Shown here: piece after piece, positions 30,945 to 43,803 of the stretch | Layout of the letters: each line of letters begins with the position of its first letter | Position numbering within the stretch: position 1 is the stretch's first letter | Assembly: GCA_963070105.1 (NCBI GenBank) | Contig: OY718804.1 | Location: forward strand, 9,090,317 to 9,154,316 | Origin: Litomosoides sigmodontis | Lineage: Eukaryota > Nematoda > Chromadorea > Rhabditida > Onchocercidae | DNA length: 64,000 nucleotides | Direction of reading: 5' to 3' | Notes under the pieces: generated by a model | The model's input: only the letters and a program-made list of their open reading frames with translations | The model's database searches: none | Told to the model about the DNA's origin: nothing | Program-made: the position numbers and the translations under genes

Positions 30945-33900
30945 TCATTCGGATTTTCTCAAATCAACAAAACATTTATAAGTAGCAACAATACGTACGT
31001 AAAACTGGCCAACACTTCGTCCTGTTGGAGGTAAAGCTAACGATGATTCAAGCAACATTTCGGTTAGTTTCATACAACATGTTAGTGGTACATCTAGTAT
31101 ACCCACACTTGCATCTCCACCATTTGCACGCGGATCCGTTTTAGCCGATTCAGCGTCAAATATCTTAAATCTTAGAATGAAAAATGAATTTCAAAAATTG
31201 GAAATTTTTCAAAAAAATAAACATCAATTTGTCAATTAATTCGCCTTTTTGCTAGAATGCAGATTTTTATGCTAATAAATATCATTCAAAATATCAAATT
31301 AAAAATAACTTGAAATACATATCGCAACTACAGAAATTACACTGCATAAAGTAAATACAGTAATTGAGAGAAATATTTAAGTTGCTTTTAAATGATACCT
31401 TATAAAACATTTTTAACGCCGGAAATGAATAAACCAACTTATCATTTTCCCCAGCGTCGGCTTCGATCAAGTTACCTTGAGATATTACAACATACGAGTC
31501 CAACAACCAAATCTTAAGATTAGAATAAATTTATTGAAAATTTTGGAAAAATTGAGTTTCTCCACCAAAATTATAAAAATAATAAAAGTTAGTTACCAGT
31601 AAATGTGGTCGTTTATCGTAGGATCGAAGGACGAGTTTTCCTGACGTCTGTGATTCACACTGGTAAAGCAACGTCCAGGCGAAGAAATGCTCTAATGTGC
31701 CAAATCTGTTCATAAAGGCATTTTACAGCACATTATTTAATAGTTAAAAAAACGGTAATAGAAATTTTCAGGAAAGCGTTGAATAATTTAACAGCACTGA
31801 AATGTAAAACAGCATCACTAAATCTTGTGCGTTATCCTTCATATTAAATCTGCCAAAAAAGATAGAATTATCCTATCACGTCTATGTATGTAATCATTCC
31901 ATTAAGCGTAGATTATTTAATTCCTACAAATGAAAAATTGAATAAAACTTTTGCGTCTGTAACAGTATCAGAGAGCAACTAACCTGGTATTTATATAAGT
32001 TTCCCTATCATCAGTTACTAGCAAATTACACATGACGTGATGAAATTGTATGATGTCCGTATTCCCTGAAAGTATTTTTAGTACTAAGAAATCCTCAAAA
32101 GTTAAACTCATTAAAAGTAAAAATAAATTATAGAGATTTATAGCAAACAAAGAAAAGTTAACAAAGAAACAAATAATAATCATGGTTAGTCAATAGTATA
32201 ACTATTAAATATAACTATTTGAAAACCTTGCTTTCTTTCAAACGGAGTTGATTAATAATCATTTCAAATAGAGCAGCTGACACATCTATATTGGGAATTG
32301 GGACATACTTCATTAATGATGTGGAAAATATAGCGAATTAAAAGAAATTCACCAGATGTATAATGCGTGCAAATTACGATTAAAGACAGGAAATTCAAAC
32401 ATGAAAAAAAATGATAATCACACTTGAAGGAAGTTGTATTAGTAAGAAATAAGGTTAGTTGGATGAAATAGCGGGAACAAACTTTTGAGAATAACGCCAA
32501 TCTCCACAGAACATTTGGCACAAAGTACAACATTGGACTCATCAACAGTCACTGCATCTGAGGAAATCATCTGAAGAATACCTATTTTCTAAATCAGTTC
32601 TCCAATCGTTTTTTCCAAAAAATTCCAAAATGATGAAATTAGAGTAATTAGAATGAACTACGACTTTAATCAATATTTTAGCTCAATTATTTCTTAAAAT
32701 GATAATAAAAAGGAGTGAAAGAGTATTTTTCTGAGTAAAAATGAGAGAAAAATAAATCAATACGATTCCTGTTCTATTTATAGACCCATGTTGAAACTAA
32801 AAGCTGTTTCTTCCCTTATCACACCATGGAAAGCATTTATGCTGCAGCAAACGTATTACGTTGCAGTAAAATAAAACAAACCTTTCTTAATACTAAAAAA
32901 TATGAATCTGATACGATAATTCGTTGGTCATTTGGAAGCCACTGCTTCTGCGCATCGCTAGCGCATATTAAATCTGAACTATGAGCACCACAATGCCTGT
33001 GGGAATGTGACGCAGCACCACACGTATCACGGCAAAAATATTCCATAGATGGCGAAGTATCCAACCAACCATCTTCCGGCAATGATTGCAATTTTAAACT
33101 ACTGCAAAAAGCCAACATTCGGGACAAACGTCAAGAAGAGGGAGAAAAATGAGAGATAAAAAATTCGAAGAGACAGAAATGAAAGTTCCAAAGGAAAGTA
33201 GAGCGACTTGAAGAAAAACTAAACAAACTCTTCAGAATAATTCAATAAAGTAGTTGAACACTCCGCACATTCCGCTCGCACAGGAAGTCCTTGAGCATTC
33301 TCGATATATTCATCCAGAAGCATCCCAGATAATATACTAGCTGCCAATTGATGAAATGTTTTAGCTACTGAAAATGAATGTAAAAAATTTATCGAAACAG
33401 AACAAAACTCTTTTCCGTCAAAAGTTGAACATGTTTTATCAAACATTGTATTCCGCTATCAATCAATGTGACAGCAAGACTAAATTACATAAGTGCAATT
33501 TTTAAGTCACCCATTCTTCAGTGATATCTACAGTATTCATAGCGGTCTAAAAATAATGAAATCTCGTAAATATCTGCATTTTAAATCAAAGCTTTAAGTG
33601 TGCCAAAATATATAATTTCCGCTCACTTAGTCACTGTATGAGCAATGAAAAATAAATATTGAAATAATACCTAATGGACATTCACCGACTACAACTCGTA
33701 ATTTACACATAAACAACCGACGATTGTCAGCCCAAGTAAGTGCGCAAACAGAATTTGGGTACAAGGTGAAATCACCAAATTTGGCCCAGTAGGATTGCAA
33801 TTCGGTAACACCATCTTCCCTCTGTTGGACTATTGAACTCAATTCGATAGAATGTTCGCGAAAATGTACCATTTCCTTTCGTTCCACACTTTCATTACTA

Positions 33901-34896
33901 AGAAAAGCATCAAAGAGAACTTTTTTGAAATAATACTAATTGTAGTGCAAAGTGATTTATCACGAAACAACTAAGAAAATAAAAAAGTACTATCAGCCAA
34001 CTTAAAACTGATAGCATATTATATGACAGTTCTTCCCATTACATGTTATCGTGTGTTGAGTTCTTCATTTTTTTTACACATAGTCTTCTTCATATGACAT
34101 TTTTAAACATTATGCGATTTAACAAGCTTGCATCTTAAATCTTTTGGAACCTTCGTGAAAGCCTCGTGAAACACGATAAAAAGATATAAAGTAGGATGTG
34201 ATGATCCTCACTGGGCAAAAAGAGGTATAAAGATGAGAGGAGAGGAACAAACAGAGGATGAAAAGAGGAGCGAACCTTAAAAGAAACGATATATTAAGTG
34301 GCACGTAATCAGATATTTATGGTGAAAATTTCGGTATATTGGAATTACAAATTCTAATTAACAATTTTGAAAAACTATTATTCCATTGTTTCAACAAACA
34401 ATTAAGGAAGAAACAGCTAGATAAGAAAGGAATAAAGTGGGAAAGTGATAGCATCATACGTCAAACAATCTATCAAACTTTCCAGTCCCATAAAACCTGG
34501 AAGCGGAAACTAAGAACTGATAAAGCAATCACGTCTTTCTGCTTTCTTCATGCTACTACTATTATTAATAAATATTAGGCCATTTCGTCATGCTAATTTT
34601 TGAAATGATTGAAGTAAGGGATGAAATACTAAAATAAATGAGCTGATGCGTAATTTTCTTGCTTATTTCAATCGATAACACTCCGAATTCGATAAATTAA
34701 AGATGACAAATATCCATCCTAACAAAATCTTATTCCTAAGATACCTTTCTGTAGTTTCATTTTGTATTTGTTGATTACCACAGCAACTTGCTTCATTATC
34801 ATCCGGTAGTGGACAGTCTACAAAGAGAGAAGCAAATTCACTTCGTGGTTTGATCTCAATAAGGAATGATCGCGTCTGCCAACTTTTCAATGGCAT
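30945..34896 (-). CDS. UBE3D: UBE3D-like HECT_2 E3 ubiquitin ligase
   Basis: Minus-strand exons: 34745-34896, 33671-33897, 33229-33367, 32882-33101, 32483-32570, 31984-32065, 31597-31705, 31399-31512, 30945-31163; 449 residues with all phases agreeing (human UBE3D is 389). UBE3D is an E2-binding ligase of the HECT_2 family. Family-like blocks in order: the CAECS cysteine pair; LPEDGWLDT, matching the LPSENW region; a Cys/His-rich insert; SDSYFLVLRK, matching the family's DSFFLV motif; the pair CAKC; a C-terminal WLLDSYVVIS block and a final IVPL/LP-type leucine-rich stretch. The start codon lies six bases after ATTTTCAG (34903-34904), the pattern of a trans-spliced leader. The exon 3 donor at 33228 was chosen because the neighbouring donor would put a stop at the start of the next exon. 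The upstream open frame to 35101 is probably not part of the protein. Confidence 0.82.
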
Positions 34897-35754
34897 ATTT
34901 TCCTGAAAATATAGCAGAAAATTCAGTTATGCACATATAACATCCATACTTCTTAATAACACGATTATCTCCGACGTCTTCACCGTTACGCATCAATAAG
35001 CTAGTTTGAAAAGTTAAATCGCAAACTACCGCAATTATTGAAATACGATTTAACAATGTCATGAGATTGAAAAATGAAGCAAGCATGCGTGCAAGTAGCA
35101 CATCTGCTTTATTGATCTTCTGTAATAACTGAGTGAATAAAAAATAAGTTTATAACTGATTACTACGTACTTCACGCATTTCACTTCTTTTGAAATGACT
35201 TTTCGTCATCCTAACTCAAACGCATTCAAAAAAAAAGTAAATCTATGCAAATCCATTAATGAAACGTAAAATATCACGTAAAACACGAAAGAAATATTGG
35301 TGGAAGAATTAAATCCGAAAAAGTGAAATGGTTGATATTTTTCTGTTACATATTGACATTGTCAATGTGACAAACAAAGGAATGGACAAGGGATGTGGGA
35401 GTGGTGCATGGGATGGATGGGAAGGCGTGGTATGTGTGGAGGGAGAGGTGTGACCTGATAAATGGGTGTAGAAGGGGGGAGAGAGAGAAGAGGTAGGTGT
35501 TGCACAGGGAGTGAGTCAACGACAGTGTGTATCATCTGCTTTGTACTTGACATAGTTGAAGTGAGTCTTAATTAAATTTAATTACAATTTCATTACGTAT
35601 ATTGAATTCAAATGAGTGATAGGAAAAATTTAAAATATTGTTGTTAATCATTTAGAGGACGATGGCACGAAAGAGTGGCAGTATTTGTGTTGGTGAAGGT
35701 TGATGCTGCTAATGGATATATATCATTTACTATTGTCGTCTTTCTGTATCCCAA
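34897..35754. other. Divergent promoter region between UBE3D-like and S2P genes
   Basis: No exon supported. A purine-rich stretch (G/A) lies around 35380-35500. Both neighbouring genes face outward from this 0.86 kb spacer, so it should hold both promoters. Confidence 0.5.
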
Positions 35755-38700
35755 ATGTTGTTGTTCACCGTTTTCGCTTGGTTTCTGGCGTTCTGGAGCA
35801 CTATCAATTTATTGGATTATTTCCTTCGCTTACTCCATACACCCGTGTACATGGCACTTGTTGAGCGTTATGAATTAGTCGTTACATTTTTCCAGGTTAA
35901 CAATTTTTATAACTTTTGTTGATTTAAATTTACATTTTAGATTTTAGGATTAATAAATAATAAACAACAAAAGTTAACGATGATAATGGTGTTCATTTCA
36001 TCGTTTGGAATGTATTTTCTTTAATAATTTTTTTAAGAGATTGATGCTAACAAAGCTAGGAGATGATTAGCTAGTTGATAATGAAACGGGTGGGGGGGGG
36101 GTTACATTTTCCTAAATATGAATTTGTACAGTGCTCAGTTAATGTGTTCAGTATGACTTGTATATTTCCGAAAAATTTCATATTGAAATTACCGTTTAAA
36201 AGATGGTGCAATAGCAAGTCCAAATATTTGAACGCAGTAAGATTGTTCTGGTGAATTTTACGCGATTGGGAACTCACTTAAGGCTGGTGCTACGGCGGCA
36301 AAGCTGTTTATCTGGATATATAAACCAGAAAATAAGCTTATCTTTCCGATTTTCGGACAAGAAGACTCTTGCTACACTTCTCCTTAAGTGGCAAAGTCAG
36401 TTATCTGGTCACATTGGTAGTGAAATCGAAGGTCATGTCATTATTTAATAATAAAATTTAAATGAATTTTCAGATTCGTTTTGTTCCTATTCGATCATCG
36501 TGCGCAATACTTAAATCATTTGTACACAATTTCCCATTCTCATGTTTACTTAAAATCTGGTTTACTATTGGCATTATTTTGACCATCTTTTGCTCGTTTG
36601 GAATTACCGTGTACCTTTCAAGAAGTTTTATGATGGAAATAAGTTCATGGTGGTTCGAAAATTTCTATTCGTTTGCTTCGGATGGTTCAGTTATGAATGT
36701 TTACCAGATAGAAGCTGCAACAGTTAGAAAGAAGTTCATCGAAGAAGACGGTTAGTGTTTCATTTTAATGTAAAATGCTGCATTTTGTCATCATAATTTT
36801 TACAGTGCTCCTGAGGAATAAGAGTCGACTTAATTTTGACGGATAAGTTTGTTCATAAAGTTTTGCTGATTGATTAATTATTGTTAAGAGCATCAAACAA
36901 CAGTCAATTAGTAAGTACTTATATTCGTTTCAGTTGCAATGATCTTAGGATCAGTTCCATCACATTCTCCTGCATACTGTCTTATGTGAACTGACTGATT
37001 ATTCATCTTAGAACACTATGAATTTGTTTTCAGGAGGTTTTAAATTTGTAATTCCTGGCTGGGATATTCCATGGACACAAGTTCCGTTATATGTTGGGAT
37101 TTTACTGGTCGCAGCATTGATCCATGAAATGGGACATATGTTAGCGGCATTAAGTACCAATGTTCCGGTTACAAGTATGGGTTTCATCCTTCTCGCTATA
37201 TATTTTGGTGCTTACGTTGAAATTGATGCTGCTGCAGTGAGTGAGTTTTTACTAATTGTATGGAGCTCTTTGCATTTTGAAAGAGGTTTCTTTTTACGAT
37301 TTCTAATTAGCTTTAGTTTAGTTTCGAAATATTTCATTAATTTAAGTCATCGCTGAGTTTGTAAATATACACTACAAGCAGTCTGGGTAAATGAGTTAGA
37401 AATATTTCATGGAGTTAGAAATTTTTCACTTTTGAAGGGTTCTGGAAAGTAACGCAAGTTTCCGTGTAAATTGGAATGTGAAAAAGAAATGCGTTTCATC
37501 AAAAAAAAAAGGTTTGAAAAAGGCAGACCTTAGATGACAATGCATCTATCATTCTAATATTTAATTTTTAAATTTGTATACCTGGTACGTGATTACTAAT
37601 TTGTTTAGGACGTTTATCACCTATACAAAGACTGAGAATTAGTTGTGCTGGTGTATGGCACAATTTGGTACTTGCATTATTTGCATGGATATTTTACGAA
37701 TCTACTTCTTTTATTGTTTCGCCATTATATATATCTGATGCTGGTGTTTACATTAAGGGTTTGTTACATCGTCAACTTCTGCAATGAAAGTGATCGACAT
37801 TATTTGTGAATGAGATAGGCTTCACGAAATTTTTTTGCTGTAAATTATGTTAACGGTGTACTAGGGTGACGCAAGGAAGCACCGCAGTGAGTTTCAATAA
37901 TAGTATGTGAGCTCAACGCCATATCAAACGTTAACATGTGTGTTGAGGACGTTTACGATGTCAGCTAACGAATTGTTCTGTTTCTATCAGAGAATATGAG
38001 CTTGTAAGAAGAAATCAAACATTATTTATCTGTCGATGGTTTTTTATCCAATATTACTGGAAATGTTGCTATGAATTTCAGACATTCAGAAGGGTTCTCC
38101 TTTATCAGGACCGCTTGGATTGCAAAAGGGAAATGTCATTCAAGTCATAAATGGATGTGCTGTACACAATATTGATGATTGGAATCGCTGTCTGAAAACA
38201 ATGAAGTATACTAATTCAGGATTTTGCGTGCCAGATGACATAATTGCGGAAAATGTTGCAGATGAGGTTTCGTTTTCATTTTTTTCATTTTAGTCATATT
38301 GCCATAATGCATATCATTGCCATATTGTCTTTTTCTATCTTGTTTAGTCCGGTTACCTCGTAAATAGCTGTTCGTGATATGAAAATTATGCGTTGCCACA
38401 TTTTATGATGCGTATTAGGACTTTTAACAGTTGTTTTTGGCAATGAGAGAGTTATAGAGAAGTAATATTCAGTCAGACATGCGGTTGAGAGAGTTCTTTA
38501 TATCAAAAATCAACTGTAATAATATGTGGAAAAATGACCATTTTAGATGCAGTTGGTGGGAAATGAATTAGACTGCTGTCAGAATTCAACAAGGAATAAT
38601 TCGACTTCACATGTTTGCTTTTATGTACGTGATTGGATGCACAACTTCCGTATGTTTTACGGAATGTTTCAATTTCACTTATTACGAAGCATTTCTTTGC

Positions 38701-40254
38701 ATTCATAACCGTGACGGTGAGGTAGTCTGAATTTTGAAGTTCATTTGTTACAGTTAAACTTCAAAAAGATGTGCAGGTTTTGTTTTTTTTTTGTTTGTTT
38801 TCGGGTGGAACCAGCAAAAATTTGCATATTTCGCTTTGTCTTTTAATATTATAAAATTTAGCTGAAGAGCAAAGTCATGAATTGCTGGAGTATTTTTCGG
38901 CAAAAATATGCGCATGTTTGTCAGCGAGGTATGTAGCAGGTTCGTTGAGGGCACCTTTTTATCAATTTAAGAGGATTTTATATTAGAATTATCGAGACTT
39001 GAATTATTCAAGACTGAAGCTTTGCAGATTTGCCGTCTTGCAGTTCTACTGAGGATTGCACAAACACAAATCGGACCTTGGAAACCAGTCAGTCATCTTG
39101 CGTTTTTCCTGCCCTTTTGGGTAACATGTCATTTATGAGGATTTCGATCGGGAATATGTCACATGTAATTCTCTATGTAGGCTACGTCAAGGAGGTTTCT
39201 TTAACGTGATTTCTGTATGAGATTTGATAACTACTTATTTCACCGTTGAAGTTCTAAATAACGAACGAATTTATTTTACGTTACGTGCCTAAAGGAACTG
39301 CCAAATTTTTTCTTATTAAAGTGAGGAAAATAGTGATGGTGGTTAATTTAATATAGTAATTCACCATCCTTACACTGAATTAGAAGATCCTTGTCTTCTG
39401 CTAAATCTCTTTTTACTTAAAAAGACAGTGTATTCTGAAAGTTTTGTTGAAATATTTTTGATCGAAAACATTTGCAAATAAATGTTCTTTTTTACGAATC
39501 GTAATTTTTATAGTTGGAATTAGATGTGCAAGTGAGCAATTACGTTCCTCGATTGCCAATCTCATCGGTATTAATACCTTACTTAATTGAGTTGGTGGCA
39601 AAGTATCTCTTCACGTTCTCATTCGGTTTGTTTGTATTTGGTTGAAAATTTGGATTCCTGAATTTTTATACTGAATTAACAACGTGTTTAAAATTAGTGA
39701 GTTATTTTTCTAGCTTTTGCTGCTATCAATGCGATACCGTGCATTTTCCTTGATGGACAATATATTTGTTCGAATTTTGTGGATTTTATGTTCAGTAAGC
39801 TGAGACCGAGGTTTTCATTTAACCTAATCCATTAAAAAGTAGATCCACAGATAGAAAAAATCTACTGGAAAGCACAGAAGTTTTAGATTATTGACATGAA
39901 TTATTCATACTACAACTCGAACGACATAAATAAAGTAAAAATTACTGAAAGAAATGAGAGAGAGACCAATATTTTTAATTCTCTAACAAAAAGAAACTTT
40001 TTTAAATTTTCTAACTTGTTTCAGTGCTGCTAAATTCTTGAAACTTTTAAACCTTAGGGAAGTTTTGCATTAGTTGTTGCTCAAAATCCTTTTTTGGTAT
40101 CTATTTGTTGATTTTATGACAAGTTAAAAAGATGAAATTATTTTTGTTTAGGAGACGGCGATTAATTAAACGATTGACTTTGATATATGGAACAACACTG
40201 CTGGTTGTAAATTTCATCGTCGCCTTGTGGAAGTTGTATAAACATGTTCCATAG
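35755..40254 (+). CDS. MBTPS2: Site-2 protease, membrane-embedded zinc metalloprotease (MBTPS2)
   Basis: Intramembrane protease of the Golgi that releases membrane-bound transcription factors such as SREBP and ATF6 after site-1 cleavage. Exons: 35755-35895, 36474-36750, 37034-37240, 37609-37758, 38082-38266, 38547-38624, 38754-38776, 39044-39194, 39514-39625, 39714-39810, 40152-40254; 507 residues (human 519). The N-terminus MLLFTVFAWFLAFW begins a membrane segment. The zinc motif HEMGH is at residues 170-174 within a hydrophobic helix; GPLGLQKGNVIQVI resembles the PDZ-like part; a Cys-rich lumenal segment (LDCCQNST ... VCFY ... EDCTNTN ... SSCVFP) follows; LYVGYVKE and YVPRLPI precede the third zinc ligand in CIFLDGQ (Asp 455). 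The Ser-rich loop of the mammalian protein is absent. One exon has only 23 bases. Exon 3 uses the second of two overlapping GTGA donors; only that one keeps phase. Confidence 0.93.
36092..36102 (+). repeat. Poly-G run
   Basis: A run of about 10 G bases in the first intron of the site-2 protease gene, unusual in this AT-rich sequence. No other feature is attached to it. Confidence 0.7.
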
Positions 40255-40898
40255 GATATTTTTTTGTCCCTGTTTAACTTTTTTGCCTACTCTACGGGTC
40301 ATTTGTTTCATTGTCGATTATCATATTACATTTCAAGTTGAAACCTTGGAATTTTTTTGAAATTAGAGTTATTGTTTTGTGTATAAAATTTCTATTAATT
40401 AGCTTTGATATCAGTTTTACGGTTGAAAGCGATTTGGCGGTATTTTATATATTTTAGAAGTGCACGGCATTTCTTCGATAATGATAACTATTGAAGTATT
40501 AATGTAATTGATAGAAAACTTGGTTTTGCTATTACTGATGTTTTGACTTTCCATAATTTTTCATTTTGACTTGTTTGCAAACTGCAAACACATACTCTGA
40601 TACTTAGGTTAAATTTTCACATGGTTATCCACTTCATTGTGTTGGAGATTTATACCCTATTACTGTTATAGCTAGCCATGCTTTTATCCAATGGAACTTT
40701 GATTCCATTGGCTTTATAGCCATACTCTGGAGATACCTCAATTTCATTTTCAGTGAGAATGATTGATAAGTATAGAGTTGTAGTGTCGCAAAAAAGATAT
40801 TCGGAAATTCGGCTGGCATCGTAATCTTCAATATGTAATTACAGGAAAATTAATTTTTATCGAGCGGAGGACTTTTAAAAACTAAAAAGTTTGCTTGA
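40255..40898. other. Short spacer between S2P and CAF1 genes
   Basis: Same-strand neighbours 644 bases apart. An ATTACAG at about 40839-40845 is a possible spliced-leader acceptor for the downstream gene. The distance is compatible with, but does not prove, a nematode operon. Confidence 0.45.
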
Positions 40899-42875
40899 AT
40901 GAATGACCCCGAAGTGAAAATTCACGATGTTTGGGCGAACAATCTGGAAGAGGTGAGAATTTGTGCACATAACTTCTCATTCAGTTATTTGATCTTTCTC
41001 TGAACGACTCGAAGTTCTGTCGCGCAAGATGTGTAAAAGCTTACAGGAATTCAAACGAATACGAGATATAGTTAAAAATTACCCATTTGTGGCGATGGAT
41101 ACAGAATTTCCAGGTGTAGTTGCTACACCTTTGGGACAATTCAAGAGTAAGGAGGACTTTAATTATCAGCAGGTAATTACCATTGTTTTTTTGTGATTTC
41201 TTTATTTTCAGTGTGAAACAGTTACTTTAATTGTATAGCATATTCATAACTTACATAATCATTTTTTTACAGGTTTCCTGCAATGTAAATATGCTAAAAC
41301 TTATCCAGGTTGGATTCGCTTTGTTGGATAAGGATGGCAACGTGCCCCCAACGGGTGATGTATGGCAGTTTAATTTTCAGTTTTCGTTAAATGATGACAT
41401 GTATTCGCAAGATAGTGTCGATTTGTTACGTAATGCTGGCATAGATTTTGGACGACATCAGGTAAACTTTTGATGTGACATAAAAGCTGATGAAATTAGC
41501 GTTTGGTTAGTTACCTTAAACATGGATTTGGTTGTTTGTCTTTTTTGCATCGTAGCGTGGTAGGGAATCGAAATAGCATGTTTTCTGAGCTTTGGTAGAG
41601 CTGCATATCTGATAGGTTATATATTTCCTTATTAATAATAAAGCATTTTAAATCACAAATCGAACTCTCATTTTGTCCCACTTAATTCATTATATCATGT
41701 CATAAGATGTGTGATACTTTTATTCCATTTCAATGTTATGCAAAAATATATCAAATTCTGGAAGTCATGCGCATTTACATATTTCTAGGTTGAAGGAATA
41801 CGAATGGCCGATTTTGGCGAACTACTTACGACATCAGGTTTAATTGTTGATGAGCATATCACTTGGTTAACGTTTCACAGTGGTTATGATTTTGGTTACC
41901 TCATGCGTTCTATTCTGCTTTCCGAATTGCCTAAAGAAGAATCGCAGTTCTTTCAATATCATCGTAAACTTTTTCCATGTAGTTACGATTTAAAAATGCT
42001 GCTGAAACACCCGGGCTTAGTGAATGCAAAACTTAGAGGCGGTTTGCAAGAGGTTTGTTCGTTTTTCTATAATTATTTTTATTTTCTCTTTCTCCTTCAC
42101 TTCCTGTTATTAGCGAATATTTTTGAAAATTAAAATCCCAATACTATTTACGGAGGATAATGACAGTGATCGTGCTCTTGTAAAAGGATATAATGCTATT
42201 CATTCTTACATTAAATCTTTCATCAGTGAAGTGAACAGTGTGCCTTTCTTGTAATGCTTTTTAAAGTTCTGTGGGCTTTTCATGTGATGCTTTTAAAGTT
42301 CTGCACATGGCTAAGATTTCATGGAATTATTTCATTGTAGCTCTTTTAATTTTCAGCTTGCTGATCAGCTGAAAGTAATTCGGAAAGGACAGCAACATCA
42401 AGCAGGTTCTGATTCATTACTCACTGCGCAGACATTCTTCAAAATCAAGGAGCGATTTTTTGAGGATACGTGGGATCAGGTAGTTTTTTTTTTGTTAAAT
42501 GTATTATTCACAGTGAAAGCAGCTCTTATCTTTATGATGGATTAATCGGACTGATTGCAAAAAAAACTTAAGGTAAAAGTGCAGATATTTGTTTAAAAAA
42601 AAAAAATAGCCAATGTAGTGATGGACACATGAAGTGGAAATTGGACTATTTATACTACTGCGTTAAGACCACATAAGGTGTATTCCCCGTTAGTTGTTCT
42701 TGACTGGTAGAATTAACAGTACTACACGGTATCATTCTAGGTTGCTCCAACAGTCGAAGGGCATTTATATGGTCTCGGGAATACACTCTCGTCAAGTGCA
42801 CCATTTGTGCAAATGGCAGACCCTTCATCAACTCCCGAACCACAACAATCGTCGACACCAGAAGCAGCAACATAA
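40899..42875 (+). CDS. ccf-1: CCR4-NOT deadenylase subunit CAF1 (CNOT7/CNOT8; CCF-1 in C. elegans)
   Basis: DEDD-family 3'-5' exoribonuclease that shortens mRNA poly(A) tails in the CCR4-NOT complex. Exons: 40899-40952, 41047-41172, 41273-41461, 41789-42052, 42357-42479, 42741-42875; 296 residues, every exon a multiple of three. The catalytic acids are present: Asp36 and Glu38 in VAMDTEFPG, Asp157 in FHSGYDFGYL and Asp230 in AGSDSLLT. Other family blocks are IHDVWANNLEEE at the start, WQFNFQF, GIDFGRH and LRGGLQELAD. A C-terminal tail rich in Ser, Thr, Pro and Gln (from about residue 270) replaces the short vertebrate tail. The start ATGAATGAC was chosen because it is the first ATG and gives the expected N-terminal length. 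Confidence 0.97.
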
Positions 42876-43803
42876 TCTCTTTATTTGAATTATTAAAGTA
42901 TTTCTGGCTTGAAAGCTTCTTTGGAAACTTGCCGATTTGCTACGTTTGTTTAAAAATGTAAATAACGCACCGTTTATTTGTGAAGCTTAAAGAAGGAAAA
43001 CTTTTTTACATTTGATGTTGCTTTCTATGACCCAATGGATATTAGTTACCGATCCTCAAAGGACTACATATTTGAATGGTTAGGAGCAGAGTGAGTTACC
43101 GCTGAGAGAATAATGTCTAACTGATATGACCCGGAAATGTTGCGATCAAGGAGTTCTATTCGTATAGATGACGTTCAGTTGCAGCTGCCATCTTTGTTTC
43201 AATCGTATATATTCTGTGAAATTGGACTTAAGGGGCCTTATGGTTATAAATCTGTGTAGGAAACATACTTGAATTTGTATTGAATTGATATTTTTGCCAC
43301 TGTTCATTATTTCATCCATGTTGTGAGATGGATCCCCTCGAAATCCAATTTCAGCTTGCCAGGTGGCATCCCACGATTTCAGAAGAATCGCTGGTGAAAC
43401 TCTTAACCGTGAAGTACCTTGGCTAAAACGCACTCGGTCTATGAAACTGTAAATTTTATAGGTCGGTGTTCCTGGTTTGATGTCTTCGTGGGACTTCAGG
43501 AAGTATCGTGGGTACCCTGGGCACAAATTCCCGACTTTTGAGGTTTTATTTTAGAGTGAATTCCCCTGACAGTTACAGTTTTCCGGAAGATTACCGGCGA
43601 CAACCGGATGGAGACCACTCCCACTGGAATACGGGAGTGGAACGCGCAGCCCCGCACGGGAGCTGCTGAGTAGGACAAATCGTCGCTGGGACGTACTAGT
43701 TGCGTTAAGGTTTATGGCGTTACACAATTTTAGGCCGTTAAACATCGTTAAAAGTTGTTGGTTTTGGGTTGTTTGACGTAATAAAGGGAGTATTTGCTGT
43801 ACA
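42876..43803. other. Spacer upstream of RPL12, GC-richer than its surroundings
   Basis: From about 43320 to 43700 the base composition becomes nearly balanced. Short open frames occur on both strands (for example 43146-43526 on the minus strand), without recognisable domains. A perfect 8-base inverted repeat, CCACTCCC (43615-43622) and GGGAGTGG (43633-43640), is separated by 10 bases. The acceptor-like ATTTTAG at 43727-43733, 70 bases before the RPL12 start, may be a trans-splice site. Confidence 0.45.

Noticed and set aside
34856..35101. 81-codon minus-strand frame just upstream of the UBE3D-like start
   Set aside because: It overlaps the acceptor and first exon in another frame; the acceptor six bases before the ATG fits trans-splicing better.
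43146..43526. 126-codon minus-strand open frame between CAF1 and RPL12
   Set aside because: No recognisable domain or splice partners; it lies in a GC-richer spacer where long chance frames are expected.
43441..43640. Plus-strand coding-like fragments separated by 12-13 base GT...AG gaps
   Set aside because: Introns of 12-13 bases cannot be spliced, and the fragments match no family known to me.
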